Assembly (NCBI GenBank): GCA_009760855.2
Contig: WPIO01000053.1
Location: forward strand, 2,055,001 to 2,119,000
Direction of reading: 5' to 3'
Length of the DNA stretch: 64,000 bases
From: Cristatella mucedo
Taxonomy: Eukaryota; Bryozoa; Phylactolaemata; Cristatellidae
A model generated the notes under the pieces. It was not told the origin of the DNA, made no database searches, and saw only the letters and a program-made list of their open reading frames with translations. The position numbers and the translations under genes are program-made. This document shows positions 22,600-38,004 of this stretch, piece by piece (position 1 is the stretch's first letter; each line of letters starts with the position of its first letter).

Positions 22600-25500
22600 G
22601 GTTTGCGGTCGTGATTGTGGATTAAGGGTCAATGTATTTTTTTTTAATTTGCAGCTGCTGGGGGCATGGCTGAGAGCGATTGGGCTGGGCTACCAGTTCC
22701 TGCTGCAGTAGACACACACTGAACCGGCCTGCTATATAGCTTGCCGGGCAAGCCTAGCAGCAGCGATGCAGCCTAGCAGCAGCGATGCAGCAGCGATGCA
22801 GCAGCAGCAGCAGCAGCAGCAGCACACTGACATATGCCCGCTCGGAGGCCTCCGGTCGGCTTCTGCATCTGGCCGAAGAGGAAGCGCACTTGCCATGGCT
22901 GAAGGCACTTGCAGCCGTTCATTACTCAGCATGGTCGAATTAGCAGACGCCTGGCCAGCGTTTTCCTAGGAAGCCGCGTTTTGCTAGCGTGGCCTGTTGC
23001 TGCTTAACCGAACAGAGGAAGCCAGTGTTGCGCCTGCAGCCGATGGCTCCCATTTCCGCAGAGTGGTAGAGTGGGCTGCAGCAGCTGCTGCTGCAGCACC
23101 CAGTCTCCTTTTCTTCTCTCTCCGTCTCTGTCCGGCTCTCTATCTCCGTCTCTCTCTCCTTCTCCTTCTCAGGCTATCGCATCTAGCCTTCACACGTGTG
23201 CGACAGCTTTGCCGGCGAGCAGCTGGCAACAGCTGGCTCCTTAGTGGCACTTGGCTAGTCCACACTTCGTCAAGTCGCACCTAGCTTCACGCCTAACGTG
23301 TGACCGCCTGTCCTCCTCCCCGTGCAACCTAGAGCTGTGACCTGCATTGGACCCCTCTAATCTTTCTGTAGGCCTACTCATATCCTCTGTTTGAGGCCCC
23401 CTCTTACATGACTTCATGCCGCCCCCTATGTCTCCTGCAGGCCTGTTCTTATTCCTTTGCAGGCCCCATATCTTTTACCCCTTTCCCCCCTTCAGGCCGT
23501 ACCTTTTCCCCTGCAGACCCTAACTGTCCCCCTGTCTTCCTGCATGGAGGCTCACTCTTATTCCCTGGCAGCACGTTTCAGTGCATCGCCAGTTGTCCGG
23601 GCGATGCCTGCTGGAACCTAGCGCTGATTCTGGCACTGGTGCGATGCGCTCTCAGGATGTGTGTGAGCGCACGTGTATGTGCTCACGTGCGCGTGCGTGT
23701 ATACGTGTGCGCCTGTGTGCATGTGTGTACAAGTAAGTGTACAAGTGTACGTGTGTGCCACTCCAGCCGTTGATACCGAGTAGCATCAGCATCAGCTGCT
23801 GTTCCGAAGGACGCAGTCCTTCTCCTGCGGCCACCGGCAAAACTGGTTGTCAGTGTCGCAAGGATGCTGATCTAGCCGTACAGGAATCACCGCCCCCTTG
23901 CTTCTTGTACGGTGACTGCTGCTGGTGATGCTTACCGCTTGCTGCAGCTGCTGCAGCTGCGGAGTGGTTGCCTCGTCCTGCTGCTCCCTGTTGCCTACCG
24001 TGCATGTGCAGTCCGGTGTACATGCATGCAGTGATGTAGACGCCCCGGCCTCCTCCTCCTTCACAGAGCAGCCACTGCCCTGCCTGCCACTGATGCCCAG
24101 CCAGTCGCTGCTCTTGTTTCTGCCTTCGGCAGCTGCTTGCTTTATGCCGGCTTAGTTCCTTTCCTTGGCTAAGCAGCAGCTGCCAGCCAGCGTCAGCTGA
24201 CCACCGACCTAGCTGGCGTTGCCTACTATTTCTCCCACATGCCTACCCACTGTCTGTCTTGTCACATATCTACCTACCCACTGTCTATTCACCACATGCC
24301 TACCCACTGTCTGTCTCCCACGCATGCCTGCTGGTGAACGCTCGAGAACATCTGCTCATTGTCCTGCTCTTTCTCCGGTACACCAGCGACTTGTGTGGAT
24401 GCCAGCTTCTGCCCTCTGACAGTGATTGGCAGACTGCCTCCGGGCCACCAATCCGGGCCACCAATCCGGGCCCACGGCTCGCTATGCTCGGCTGCTGCTG
24501 CTGCTGCCAGCCACGGCTGCCGACTCTCGCTGGCCACTTCCAGCACACTTCCAGCACACCGCCCGACGTAGTTTTAAGGACTGAGCAAGCAGCCCAGAGC
24601 TCAGAGTGAGCGCTCACGCTGCATGGCAGCTTCGCGATTGCTTGAAGTGTCGGCTCCCGCGTCCGTCAGCACGTGTAGCTCGTAGAGCAAGAGTAATGTA
24701 GTGCTGAGTGCGTAGAGTGTGCGAGTGCTATGTTTGCTGAGTGTGTGAGCGCGTTGAGCAGGAGTGAAGTGTAGAGAAGGCTGAGCGCTCACGCTGGGTC
24801 GCAGCTGTTGCCGCTACTGTGGGCTTGCTTGCAGCGTCTGCTCCCGCGTCTGCTCCCGTGTGGCACGAAGTGTTGCGCAAGTGCAGTGGCTTGCCCGCTC
24901 TCCAAGTTTCGTTCGCTGCTCTCTCACAGTCCCGTTCGTAGCTGTAGCAGCCGCTGCCGCTCTCTATCTCTCTGTCCCCCCTCTCCTCTCCCTGTCTCTG
25001 TTTTACTCTATTCCCTCCTCGGGGCACGTGGGACTGGAGCCTTCGCTCTAGGGTGCGAGGCAGACAGCTGCAAAGCCACAGCCAAGCGGGCGAGCGAGGC
25101 AGTGCTGGACGTCAGGCGATCGGATGCGAGTCGAGAGCCTCCTGGGTCAATATTAAGCCTGCATATAGCTCTGGACTGGAATGCGAGTAGTGGCAGCTAC
25201 TCCCCGAGTGCAGTAGTCGAAGGCAGCTGCACTGGTGTAACCGCAGAATCATCTCTTGCTATGCTGCCAGAGGCTGCCGCCCAGGTCATGACCTCCACGT
25301 GGTCAGTCGATGGAGCCTGCCAGTGCACCACGTGATGCTTGCTCCACGGTGTGTTTTGTTCGGTCTTGCACCAGCCCCCTGCCCTACCCCTCCCTCCAGC
25401 CATCGTTCCTATGATTGGCATATACGAGAGTGATATAGGAGTGAAAGTCAAGCTTTGGCTCCAGCCTGCTTGGCTTTATTTAGCCTATGCACTGTGTCTT

Positions 25501-26480
25501 AGAGTGTAGTAATTTACTTTACGGTTGACATTAAACGAGCAAGGAACGCTGAGCACCCTAGCTGCCGTGCTGCTGGGACTCAACTGTCCACCGCTTGACA
25601 TTGGAGGGTTATTGTGTAGGTTGTATCGATGCCGTTTAGCCAAGGCCAAGTCCAAATTTTAGAGAAAAGTAGTGGGATCGCAGATCGATTTCCCCAAAAA
25701 TGTTGATATTTGCAATCGACCGTCTTCTCAACCCCCTCCCTAGCAAGCATGCTGCCTAGTGATCCTGACGACAGTTAAGCAAGCACTGTGTTTCTCAAAA
25801 TTCCTCGTAGGTAAGAGAGAACTGATTAGAAGGGGGGACGACTCCATCATTTCCCTTGTCGTTCTTGCAGCGCTGCAGTATCACCGTGCCCTGCTCCTCC
25901 TATCCCACCCTTCCCAATCCCAACCCCCCTTCAACCACCGAGACCCGTCTCACCCCCTTTAATCCTGTCTCTCTACCCAACTATTATGGGCTAAACTGGT
26001 CTCCAAGAGCTACAACGACCCTGTAGTCTTCCGGACCACGTGCCAGTATGTCCCTGATTACTGGTCAAGTCTCATCCCTTCAGAAAACTCCAATGGTAGG
26101 TAGGGCAACTCACTCAAAAGCTTGATCGAAGCGTGATCTAGGTGATCGTGATCCCTAGATCACGAGAGTTTGAGCAGCTTTTGTCCAGTTTCCGTTGTGC
26201 CATTCTTATCCAAGAAGCTAACACTGGAACGACTGGTGGCCCGGCAACTAAACGATTGCAAAATTCGTCAGATCACGATCGTTCAGATCGTGATTTAAAG
26301 CTTACCATTCCGTGAATACGAAAGCTCTGTTTTGGCTTATACAGCGACCGTCTGAGCGATGCCGACCCGGGTTGGGCCTCTGCTCGTACTCTGGATCTGT
26401 CAGCAGCAGGATTTGACACCTTGGCAACTAGATCCTTCTGGAGTGCCATCCTCTCCACAGCCTAGGTAGCACTGGCACAC
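22600..26480. other. No gene recognised; GCTG/CAGC-rich
   Basis: Enriched in GCTGC/GCAGC motifs and pyrimidine-rich stretches. The longest open frame (24808-25335, 175 codons) is low-complexity Ser/Cys/Leu sequence without a recognised domain. An imperfect ~174-bp direct duplication starts at 24609 and 24783. No LINE or SINE copy is visible. Confidence 0.35.
22799..22824. repeat. (CAG)n
   Basis: A run of eight to nine CAG units, preceded by gcagcgatgcag duplicates. Confidence 0.95.
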
Positions 26481-26499
26481 TGCTTGACTGAATTAGATC

Positions 26500-26982
26500 C
26501 TACCTCAGTGAGAGATGTCAGACTGCGCCAATGGCACCCAATTCTTCGCATCCTTCAACCCTTCTAAGACTTGCTTATCCAGATTTATTCAGATCCACTC
26601 GCTCAATTCTCTTATTGCCCGAGTCGACGACATTTGTGTTTGGATTGCTACTAACTTCCAGAAACGTAGACGATAAGAACAGAACCCAGTAGTTGTGGAA
26701 ACCTAGTGTTATGTAAAATTTGGAAAACCTAACCCTAAAGATTGGTTCAGAGGATCATTCCAGTGACATCGGCTGCCTGCAATCTAGGCATACTATTCTA
26801 AAAGAACTTGTCAGTAGATAAGCAAATTTACTCCTCTGTCAAGTTGGTGTAGCTAAGGAACGTTGACCAAATCATCAGGGCCTGCTTAGATAGCAGAACG
26901 GCAGCCAAACTAGTTCAAGCAATTGTGACATTGCATCCATACCGTTGCAATTCCGTTTTATTCAGAACTCCCTCTCCCTCCC

Positions 26983-27060
<78 letters not shown>

Positions 27061-27400
27061 GTGTGTGCCCGCCCTTAAGTGGCTGGACCTGGTCCATAAC
27101 TCTGCTACTCGTCTGGCCAGTCATCTAATGAGTAACTGCCACAGCATGACATTTTGTCTGAACTTCGCTGGCTCTCAATAAAGCTTTTCGAATCGATTTC
27201 AAGATGCTCAATCCGGCTTAGAGGTAACTTCAATCGTTTGCATCAGCATCCTGCTCGCTCGATGGCTTTCGTTGTCTCCAAGGTCCCCTAACACTAAATT
27301 GAAACCTTTCGGTGATCGAGCCTTTGGCTCGTATGCATCGAAAGTCTGGAACTTGCTCCCGGCTACGGTCGCTACATGAAATGACCTTGCATCTTATGTC
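26500..27400 (+). mobile_element. Old LINE-X-like copy containing a CT microsatellite
   Basis: Ordered remnants include cgacgacatttgtgtttgga (DDI..W), tggaaaacctaaccctaaag (LENLTLK), ctagttcaagcaattgtgac (LVQAIVT), cataactctgctactcgtct (NSATRL) and ttcggtgatcgagcctttgg (FGDRAF). A (CT)n run at 26970-27058 sits in the middle. There are many stops and frameshifts. Confidence 0.7.
26970..27058. repeat. (CT)n microsatellite inside an old LINE
   Basis: About 90 bp of CT with CCCTC variants at the left edge. Confidence 0.95.
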
Positions 27401-27408
27401 TCAATGTA

Positions 27409-28113
27409 AGATAATAATAACAATAATGTACTTGATAAAGCGCCCTCAGAAAACTTAATCTCTTTCTAGGCGCTTTACATTTGCTGCAAAGGGAAATGCA
27501 ATTAAATGATAAGTAAAATCATGCTTGAAAAACAAACAAAACGAATCACATGGTTAGGGGTGACATGCACAGGGTCAACATGCAAGTGTGGTTAGTGGCA
27601 GCATGCACAGTGTCAGCATGCATAAGCACGTGAAGGACGAATCACAGGGACCCATTAAATGTCAGCAGCTCCTAAATAGGTGTGTTTTTAAGTTCCTTTT
27701 AAATGTGGTCAGGTCAGGGAATGTTCTGACGCAGGTCGGGAGGGAGTTCCAGGCTTTAGGAGCATACGAACTAAATGCACGGTCTCCAAAGGATTTGAGG
27801 TTTGTACGAGGTATTTCTAGACTGTTGGATTCCGAAAAGCGGGTGGTACGATGCTTGGCCTGATGGGGTAGTATATCTGACAGATAGGCTGGAGCCATAG
27901 AATGAAGGGACCTAAAAGTGAGCGACAAAACCTTGAAGTCAATCCGTTGCTTGACTGGTAGCCAGTGCAGGTCGGCGAGAAGTGGAGTAATGTGGCAACT
28001 GCGACGCTCATGACAGACAAGCCTAGCTGCGGAGTTTTGCACCAGCTGCAATCGCCTGATCGCACATGCTGGTAGGCCAGTAAGCAGTGAGTTGCAGAAG
28101 TCGAGACGAGATG
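27409..28113 (-). mobile_element. LINE-X copy, 5'-truncated, well preserved, reverse
   Basis: Tail with AATAAT repeats at 27409, terminal block, full 3' UTR and C-terminal coding region. It is cut at the [12 protein letters not shown] segment at about 28113. The sequence is close to the 4.6-kb copy. Confidence 0.92.
27662..28113 (-). CDS. C-terminal fragment of the LINE-X ORF
   Basis: About 150 codons remain open from [16 protein letters not shown] through [49 protein letters not shown] and [10 protein letters not shown] to a stop just after HLFRSC. The stop sits slightly earlier than in the 4.6-kb copy. The polymerase core is missing, so this is a dead retrotransposon fragment rather than a gene. 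The frame continues upstream into unrelated flank by chance. Confidence 0.8.
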
Positions 28114-28289
28114 CATCTGTCCAGGTGAGCATTCCATTTGCCTGAGCAAACATATCTTTTTTGTTTCCGCGTGCTTTACTTGTGCGGTACGCGTGCGTGC
28201 GTGTGTCAGAGCACGTTACTAGCAAGAGGTCTTACTAACAGGTGGCATCGACTGTCTAAATGTTTGCTTTAGTATGGTGGCCTTAGCAT

Positions 28290-28425
28290 GATACCTGTTT
28301 GCTTTTGCATGCTCTAAACCATGCATGTCACTAACCCGTGGCTATTGATTTATCTCGCAGGAGTTGTAGAGCACCTGCGTAGAGATTAAGTTTTCTTAGG
28401 TCCTTATGCTAACGACCTATTATTT
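28290..28425 (+). mobile_element. Worn LINE-X 3' end
   Basis: accatgcatgtcactaaccc, then gagcacctgcgtagagatta and agttttcttagg match the UTR and terminal block of LINE-X with substitutions. A tail of TATTATT follows. Confidence 0.55.
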
Positions 28426-28429
28426 TTTG

Positions 28430-31585
<3,156 letters not shown>

Positions 31586-31588
31586 GTG

Positions 31589-31762
31589 AGCTGTGAGGGC
31601 TCGCCAGGTAAGGGGGTTGCTTTTCACCACCTCGGTCCCGAGGTTGTGGGTTCGAATCCTGCAGTGGGTGATTCTTAATTGCCACTGCAAGCGGTGGTGA
31701 TAGCCATAAAGGCTCTTCTGTCGCTATGCAAAAGAGGCTGTTAAATCAGCTAGTATTTTTTC
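31589..31762 (+). mobile_element. SINE-A copy
   Basis: cgccaggtaagggggttgct, ttttcaccacctcggtcccg, B box gtgggttcgaatcctgca, and the complete body ending aaatcagctagtattttttc. The first ~15 bases of the head are diverged. Confidence 0.92.
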
Positions 31763-31764
31763 AC

Positions 31765-33110
31765 CCCACCTTTCTCACTTTCTCTCTCAGCCTGTCTGGC
31801 TGTCCATGCCACAGTCTATCTGTCACAGCCGCTCGCTCTCTGTCGCTCCTGCTCTCACCTTTTTTAGCTCGGCCAGGCTGTTTCTGTTCTGTCTGTTCCT
31901 ATCTGCCTCTCTCTCCTGTCCCTGCTCTCTATGTCTGTTTGTCTGTTTGGTTGGTTGGTTGGTTGCTGTCTCTTCTCTCACTGTAAGTTATCTGCCCTGC
32001 TCATTCTGTCTTCCAGCTCTTGCTATGGCCAGTCGTTGATCGTTGGCTTCTGACCGATTTAGGCCTTCTTCTTCAGATGAATTGCCTCCTCCTGGGTCGA
32101 TGGCTGTCGCTGGGGCTTTTGAGGTTAACTCGGGCCGACAGCTGCTCTGCTTCCTCCTCGGTCCTCGGCCCCTCGGCCTTAATTTACCACTAAGTACACA
32201 GGTCACGTGGCGACAGGCCTCTTGAAAGACCATCTGCCAGCAGCAGCAGAAGCAGTGGTGTGTGTTCGAGGAACCAATGTGGCACTGCCAGTGTTGGTGC
32301 ACCCGATTTTCTAATTGATGTTTCGACTGGCTTTGTCCACACACTGGCTGCTGGTGGCTTAGGGAAGATAAGGCAGCCAATGATTGCTCAGCAATTTGCT
32401 TACAAACTGTTATCTCTATGGGATAAGATGGTCAGTGTGGGCAGGCCAGCTCCGAGTTTCATTAAGAAAAGTGACAGCAAAGGGCCCTAGGGAATGGATA
32501 GTGGAGCACAGAGAGGCATCGCAGAACGTCAGAGACCTACGTAGAAGCAACGAGGACCGAGCAAAAGGGGCGTGTGTGTCGACCTTGACCTTTCTAGAGG
32601 TAGCCAATAGCAGGCCAGTGAAGGAGTGCCACAGGGCCCAGGGCCCCTTAGCTTTGCCGATGGTTGTTATTTTTAGCGAACAAGAGCCAATCAGAGCTGG
32701 AGACAATGACTGGTAGTGAGTAAAAGCTGCAGCTTCCGACGGAGGATCTTGACGGCCTTGGGCGGTCGCCATGTTGGTTGCCATGCTGTGTGTCGGGGGG
32801 GGGGGGCCTTGCTTGGGCAGCAGCTGCTGAGCAGCTGACTACTTGGCGAAAATCACCATTAGTCCCAAGTAGCCATCACCAGGGGCGCTGCTCTGTGGCA
32901 CAGGCAAATGGGTGGGTGGGTTGGCCCTCGGCTTTTGGGCAGGATGAGGCAGGAAGTGGTCATTGACATCTGCCTACTGACTCAGACTGACTCAGACTGC
33001 TTCGAAGCTTCTCGAAGCTGAAGCTGCTCGTGCTGCTACTGCTGCCACCGTTGGCTGAAGCTGCTCGTTCGGTGGTCAATTTGTTCTTTACTGATAATCT
33101 CGATCACTAC
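31765..33110. other. No gene recognised
   Basis: Pyrimidine-rich left part with ctgtctg/ttggttgg short repeats, then mixed DNA. No domain is seen in the open frames. Confidence 0.35.
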
Positions 33111-33112
33111 CT

Positions 33113-33557
33113 CTTCCTTCGTACCTAGCTGAACTGCTGCATCAGGTTCAGCCTGTTCGCGCCCTCAGGTCCTGTGTGGACAATAAATTAGCTGTCCCAT
33201 TCCTCCACTTAAAGACAGTTGGCGACAGAAGCTTTAGCTGTGCAGGTCCTAGACTGTGGAACTCGCTTCCACAATTCTTACGCAACGACAACTACTCCCC
33301 AACTGCCGACTATGGCACATATTTTTCAGCGGTCCTGAACTGCTACTTCTATGCTACTCACTACCTCAACTGCTCTCCTGACTCTGCTATGCTTCCCACT
33401 TTCTCTTTGTTGCGTGAGACGAAGTCTGTTGGCTACCGAATGCGTACCGAAAGCCGCTTAGGCTGTGAGTGCGCTATACAAAACTCTCCTGCGTAACACC
33501 CACACAGTCTTTATGGCTTTGTGGGGTTACAGATGGAGATACATTACATTACATTCC
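33113..33557 (+). mobile_element. LINE-Y copy, 5'-truncated
   Basis: Begins ccttcgtacctagctgaact, like the 8.2-kb copy. Coding segment VDNKLAVPFLHLKT, GPRLWNSLPQFLR, then the 3' block and (ACATT)2. About 95% identical by eye to the 8.2-kb copy over the shared part. Confidence 0.92.
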
Positions 33558-33659
33558 ATTGTTATTATTATAATTATTATTACTGCCAGCATTAGTGTTT
33601 TCTGCTTCAGCTAATGTGCCTTTCCATTACCGGCACATTGTTGGCAGATTAAAAAAGGT

Positions 33660-33772
33660 AAGCTTAGCTGATTTAGCAGTCTCGTTTATGTAGGTGGAAG
33701 AAGAGCCATAGTGGCTATCCATCCCGGGGTCGTGAAATGAGCTAGCGCCTTACTTACCCCCATGCTAAGACC
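33660..33772 (-). mobile_element. SINE-A fragment, reverse
   Basis: The minus strand has the body end (actgctaaatcagctaagct) and part of the head (taagtaaggcgctagctcat, ttcacgacccc). The B-box region is deleted. Confidence 0.6.
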
Positions 33773-33806
33773 CAGGGGGCAGTCCCCCCTGGCTTCACAC
33801 AGCACT

Positions 33807-33853
33807 GAGCTAGAGGCTGAGCTAGAGGCTGAGCTAGAGGCTGAGCTAGAGGA
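33807..33853. repeat. 12-bp tandem repeat gagctagaggct x4
   Basis: Four almost perfect units. Confidence 0.95.
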
Positions 33854-33883
33854 ACGCTGTGAGTATGAAATTTACAGGTATAC

Positions 33884-33990
33884 AGGTAATAGTAATAGTA
33901 ATACATTTGTATAGTGCCCTCAGAGAACTGAATCTCTTTCTAGGCACTTTACAGATGTTGTTTAGAAAGCATTACCAAATTATTGGTGGT
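33884..33990 (-). mobile_element. LINE-X 3' tail fragment, reverse
   Basis: AGTAAT-type tail repeats and the terminal block (agtgcctagaaagagattca, gttctctgagggcactata). Confidence 0.75.
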
Positions 33991-34094
33991 GAGTAGCAGA
34001 GTGAGTGTAAGTGTCAGTGTAAGTAAGTATAAGTGTAAGTGCGTTACACCCGTTTGCTCCTAAGGACTGGGTGAGTTAACCTGGTTGCATGTAT

Positions 34095-34690
34095 CCTAAT
34101 AGAACTAAATCTCCTTGTAGACACTTGCACATGCTGAAAAGGAAGCATGTCAATTGCTTAGTGATAACAAGGAAAACATCTGCTGCTGAAGAAAGCACAC
34201 AAAGGACAACTCATAGGAACTCAGCAGCAAGAACTTTTAGGAGCAGACAGGTTTTTTAACTTCTTTTTCTAAATGAGGTGATGCCAGGTAGTGTCCTGAT
34301 GTCAGTCCGAGTGAGTGCAAGTGTTGGGAGCCAACTGACTCTGCAGGATCTCCAAACAAAGCGTTTGAGCTTGGCTAGAGGCGCATCCAAGTGACTCGAG
34401 TCAAGTGGAGTGTGAGGCAAAGCCTGATTAGGAAGTAGTTCGAATCTCCGTACTCTGGAGCGAGAAAAGGCTGGAACCAAAAAGTAAATGGCCGAACGTT
34501 GATGTCGATGCACTACTTAATGAGGAGCCAGTATAGGTGTGAGAGAAGTGTTTCAATATGGCAGTTGTTAGCGACAGGCGAACCCAGCCAGCGGCAGAGT
34601 TTTGCGCCGGCTGTAAGCCTCTTATTGCAAGCAGTGAGATACAGAACTCTAGATGGGATGTCTCGGATGCGTGCTGGCCGAGTGTGTTTT
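34095..34690 (-). mobile_element. Old LINE-X-like copy, reverse
   Basis: The minus strand shows terminal-block remnants, UTR, and C-terminal coding remnants (TSHLEFCISLL, LQPAQNSAAGWV). Internal deletions and stops are present. Confidence 0.7.
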
Positions 34691-34697
34691 CCTCATA

Positions 34698-34905
34698 ATG
34701 ATAAGACAATAATAATACATTTACATAGCACCCTCAGAGAACTGAACCTTTATCTAGGCACTTATCAGATGCTGATCGCAACAGGCCCGAATCAATGCTT
34801 GACACGTAGACTTGACTGTGGAGCTGATGTGGCCATCTAGGGAAAGCTTGCTTTGGAACAGGATTTTTGCATTCAAGACAGACAGCTCTCTGAGGGAACC
34901 GGAAA
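34698..34905 (-). mobile_element. LINE-X tail joined to an RT-domain remnant, reverse
   Basis: Tail repeats and a shortened terminal block are followed directly by a minus-strand segment matching the [10 protein letters not shown] region (gatggccacatcagctccac). The part between is deleted. Confidence 0.6.
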
Positions 34906-35338
34906 CTGCACTGTTGCCTTTGCTGAATACCTCAGCCTGCCTGCTTGACTGATGTGCTGGACAGTTGAATTGATGGTGGCGGCTGCTTTTAAAGTCTGTC
35001 CGACAGTGGCCTCTCGTGTTAGCAGGTGTTGCACGCGAGCCGAGAGCACACGTCGGCCCCCCCTACATAATGCCGGGGCCGGCCCATGCCGTTGAACCGC
35101 CAGAGGGTGGGCCTTTCTTTGCCTGGTGCATCATGGGCAGCCGGCCATCCCATAGCTCAGCCGATGCTTAGCTGTGGCATTTACTAAGGGCATAGCAGAC
35201 GTTGTGGATACCAGGCCTCTCATCCCTATGAGCAGCAGCTGTCTGCTGCTGCTGCCTGTGACCTCTGACTGTGACCTCTGTCTGACTCACATAGCCTAGG
35301 CTGCCCCTTCCTCTCCACGTCCAAGCTGCTCGAAACCC

Positions 35339-35456
35339 TCTCTCCTCCTTCCCTTCCCTTCCCTCTTCCTTCCCTTCCTTCCCTTCCCTCTTCCTTCCCT
35401 TCCCTTCCCTCTTCCTTCCCTTCCTTCCCTTCCCTCTTCCTTCCCTTTTCCTTCCC
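35339..35456. repeat. CTTCCCTTCC pyrimidine minisatellite
   Basis: About 118 bp of cttccttccctt/ccctcttcc units, pure pyrimidine on the + strand. Confidence 0.94.
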
Positions 35457-35632
35457 CACTGAGTGAGCATGGTAACCGTGCCCATGCAGCAGCAGACCGA
35501 GTGCACGGCTGGCTGGCTTCTGGATCGGCTGCTTCCCTACCTGCTCTTGAGAGCTGTGTACGAATTTGTGGAGGAATCAGGCAGCTTGTCTGTTCCCTTG
35601 CGGTCCAATCGTGACAGGAAAGCCTAAAAACA

Positions 35633-35767
35633 TCGATAATTCATTTGTATAGATGCCATAAGAGAACTTATATTCAAACCCTTGAGATATGCCACGGAGC
35701 TCGAGCCCACGACCTCGGCCAGATCTTGGGTCGGGGCGAGCACCCTAGCCACTGGGCCAAACCAGCT
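35633..35767 (-). mobile_element. SINE-B copy, reverse
   Basis: The minus strand reads ctggtttggcccagtggcta, B box gggctcgagctcc and a worn shared tail. Confidence 0.85.
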
Positions 35768-35931
35768 GGGGGGCGAGAGCCTGTGGGGGACAGGGATGGG
35801 GCCTAAGAAAAACTGCTGCTGCTGCGGGTTCCCTTTTTATTTATCAATTCATCTGTTTTTCTTTAGCCGGTGACCGCTTCGGAACTTCTACTGTTTGCTC
35901 CTGGCTTTGTGGTGCCGGGCTCTTTTCTTGT

Positions 35932-35999
35932 TATGTATCTCCGTCAGTAACTCCACAAAGTCATAAAGATCATGTGGGTGTTACGAAGGAGAGTTTTCT
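35932..35999 (-). mobile_element. LINE-Y 3' tail fragment, reverse
   Basis: The last ~68 bp of LINE-Y only (minus strand: cgtaacacccacatgatctt, actgacggagatacat). It abuts the SINE-A at 36004. Confidence 0.8.
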
Positions 36000-36003
36000 T
36001 GTT

Positions 36004-36190
36004 GGTTGTGTTGGTGAGCCTCGGTGGCACACTAGGTAAGACGGCTGCTTTTCACGACCTCGGTCCCGAAGTCGTGGGTTCGAATCCTGCAATGGACGAT
36101 CCTTTATTGCCACTGCATGCGGTGGTGATACCTGTAAAGGCTCTTCTGTCGCCATACTAACGAGGCTGTTAATCAGCTAGTATTTTTTTT
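36004..36190 (+). mobile_element. SINE-A copy, near full length
   Basis: ttggtgagcctcggtggcac, taggtaagacggctgctttt, cacgacctcggtcccgaagt, B box gtgggttcgaatcctgca, full body, and a 3' end of ctagtatttttttt. Confidence 0.93.
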
Positions 36191-36214
36191 GGCCGGTTCT
36201 TCTGATATCAGGCG

Positions 36215-36300
36215 GACATCGATCGGAGAAGTGGTTAAGATACATATCGTATGCGTACTGGTGGCACTGGTTCAAATCCAGCTACCGCACGAGACGCGAC
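36215..36300 (+). other. tRNA-like A/B-box segment
   Basis: agtggttaagatacatatc resembles an A box and actggttcaaatccagctac a B box, about 45 bp apart. No acceptor-stem pairing was found, so this is more likely a remnant of another tRNA-derived SINE than a tRNA gene. Confidence 0.35.
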
Positions 36301-37862
36301 CTTCCTCTGTCGAAAGGAACACAATGAAACCAGCGCCACGGGTCGCACGGGTCGGTTCGCGCACTCAATCATGGCCGCTGTTCGCCCAGCTTCACTCAGT
36401 GGCAGTGTATCGTCTTGACAAGTGGAGTGACTTAGGTTGGCATTACGACTGCGCTTACGGTGTCATTGTAATAATTCAGATTGTTTCGGCCTACTGGACT
36501 AGATTGCCGGCTAGTTAAGCAACTTCCAGGGCTTTGCCAACGATGTAGAGTAGCTAGTTAAACTAATCACTAATGCAGTGTGTGAGCATGCTAGAGAGAG
36601 GCAGGGAGAGAAAGAGAGAGAGAGTTGCTCACGTCAGAGATGCATGCATGCTCGTGTTTAGGTTCGCCTACGTGTCAGGTGGGCGTTTGTGAGATTGTTC
36701 GATCTTGGTTGCTAGGCTTTGACCTGCAAGTCCACGGACCTGCCGTCTGCTCTTCGACAGACAAAGACCAGGATCGATGAGTACGAGCAGCAGCTACAGA
36801 CACAGTTGCAGGTTTAGCCGTTCAATCTCTGCTAGCCACCAGTGCTGTGACACAGGGAGGGGAGGGCGGCTGGCTTACAAGGTCGGTTTGTTTTTGGTCC
36901 TGCTTCTGTCCTTGGTGTGTGTACCCCACAGAGACTGGGAGCCGGTGCAAGACGGGGAAGGAAGACCGATGCAGCTGAGCATGTTTTAGTTCTTAGTCTA
37001 GACTGACTGACGGAAGACCTGCCGACCAAGACAGGAGCAGGCTGCTGTCAATGGCAACGAGCCTCCATTCGCCGCTTTGAAAGAGATGCCACTCGACGTG
37101 ATCGGCGTAGCCATAAATGCACCCCAGAGTCGGCTGTGAATGGGAAACAGCAAGTCCCAGCTAGGTGAACCAGATTTTGAGCTTGCTGTGGTGAAGGCAA
37201 TCGCCAGCAAGGTCGCATCAACCGGCATCAACCATCAAGCATCAACCGGCAGGAAAGCCGTCGACAAAGCTGCAGGATCTCAGCTCTATCTAGCATGGCA
37301 TCAGAAAAAAGACTTGGGACAAAGACGTCGGAAAAAGCATCGTCGGAAAAAGGCTGCGCCCACGACCGATCGGTCGGTCGCCCCACCTGGAAGGCCGCAG
37401 CTTGGGTGGAAGCAGGCTGTAAGCAGCTGGGTTTCGTGAAGAAAGACCAAAAAAATGCAGTACAGAGAGGAAACCGATGGCCCGCGCATCTGTGACTATA
37501 GACTGATACGTTCTTTGCTCCGCTCGACGGCGAACCTAGAGCGAATCACGGTGGCAGCTCGAACCGGGCGGGGCGCCGCCGGGCGGTGTGAGCCCGTGGG
37601 TGGCTACACCCATGCGACTCGGGGGTCTGGCCTTCTTTTCACCGAGGTGCTTCACGTTGCTTCGCATGGCCGATCGTCACCAGTATTTGCGAGCCGGTCT
37701 TGAGCAGCCGTTTGGCTGCCTGCCTGGTTAGCCACGCGCACGGACATATTCTGCCTTTGTTCGCTGACGGTCCATCGACGTTGTATTGATGCTGGCCACT
37801 GATCGTCCTTGTGGAGCTAGTGCAGATGGAAATCTGATACGCAGCTGCTGCAGCTCGTGCCA

Positions 37863-37887
37863 CTGCTGCTGCTGCTGCTGCTGCTGC
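37863..37887. repeat. (CTG)n
   Basis: About eight CTG units. Confidence 0.93.
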
Positions 37888-38004
37888 CCTAGCCAACGGG
37901 ACCTTCCTATTTAGCTGGTGGCTGAGCGAGACTGTACGAGAGATCCGAACACCTGTAGATATGATCATGCCTTTGCCGAGGTGTCACTTCATTGTTTGTT
38001 TTTT

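Noticed and set aside
24808-25335. 175-codon + frame
   Set aside because: No recognised domain, repetitive Ser/Cys/Leu composition and no splice evidence. Not called as a gene, though a lineage-specific transcript cannot be excluded.
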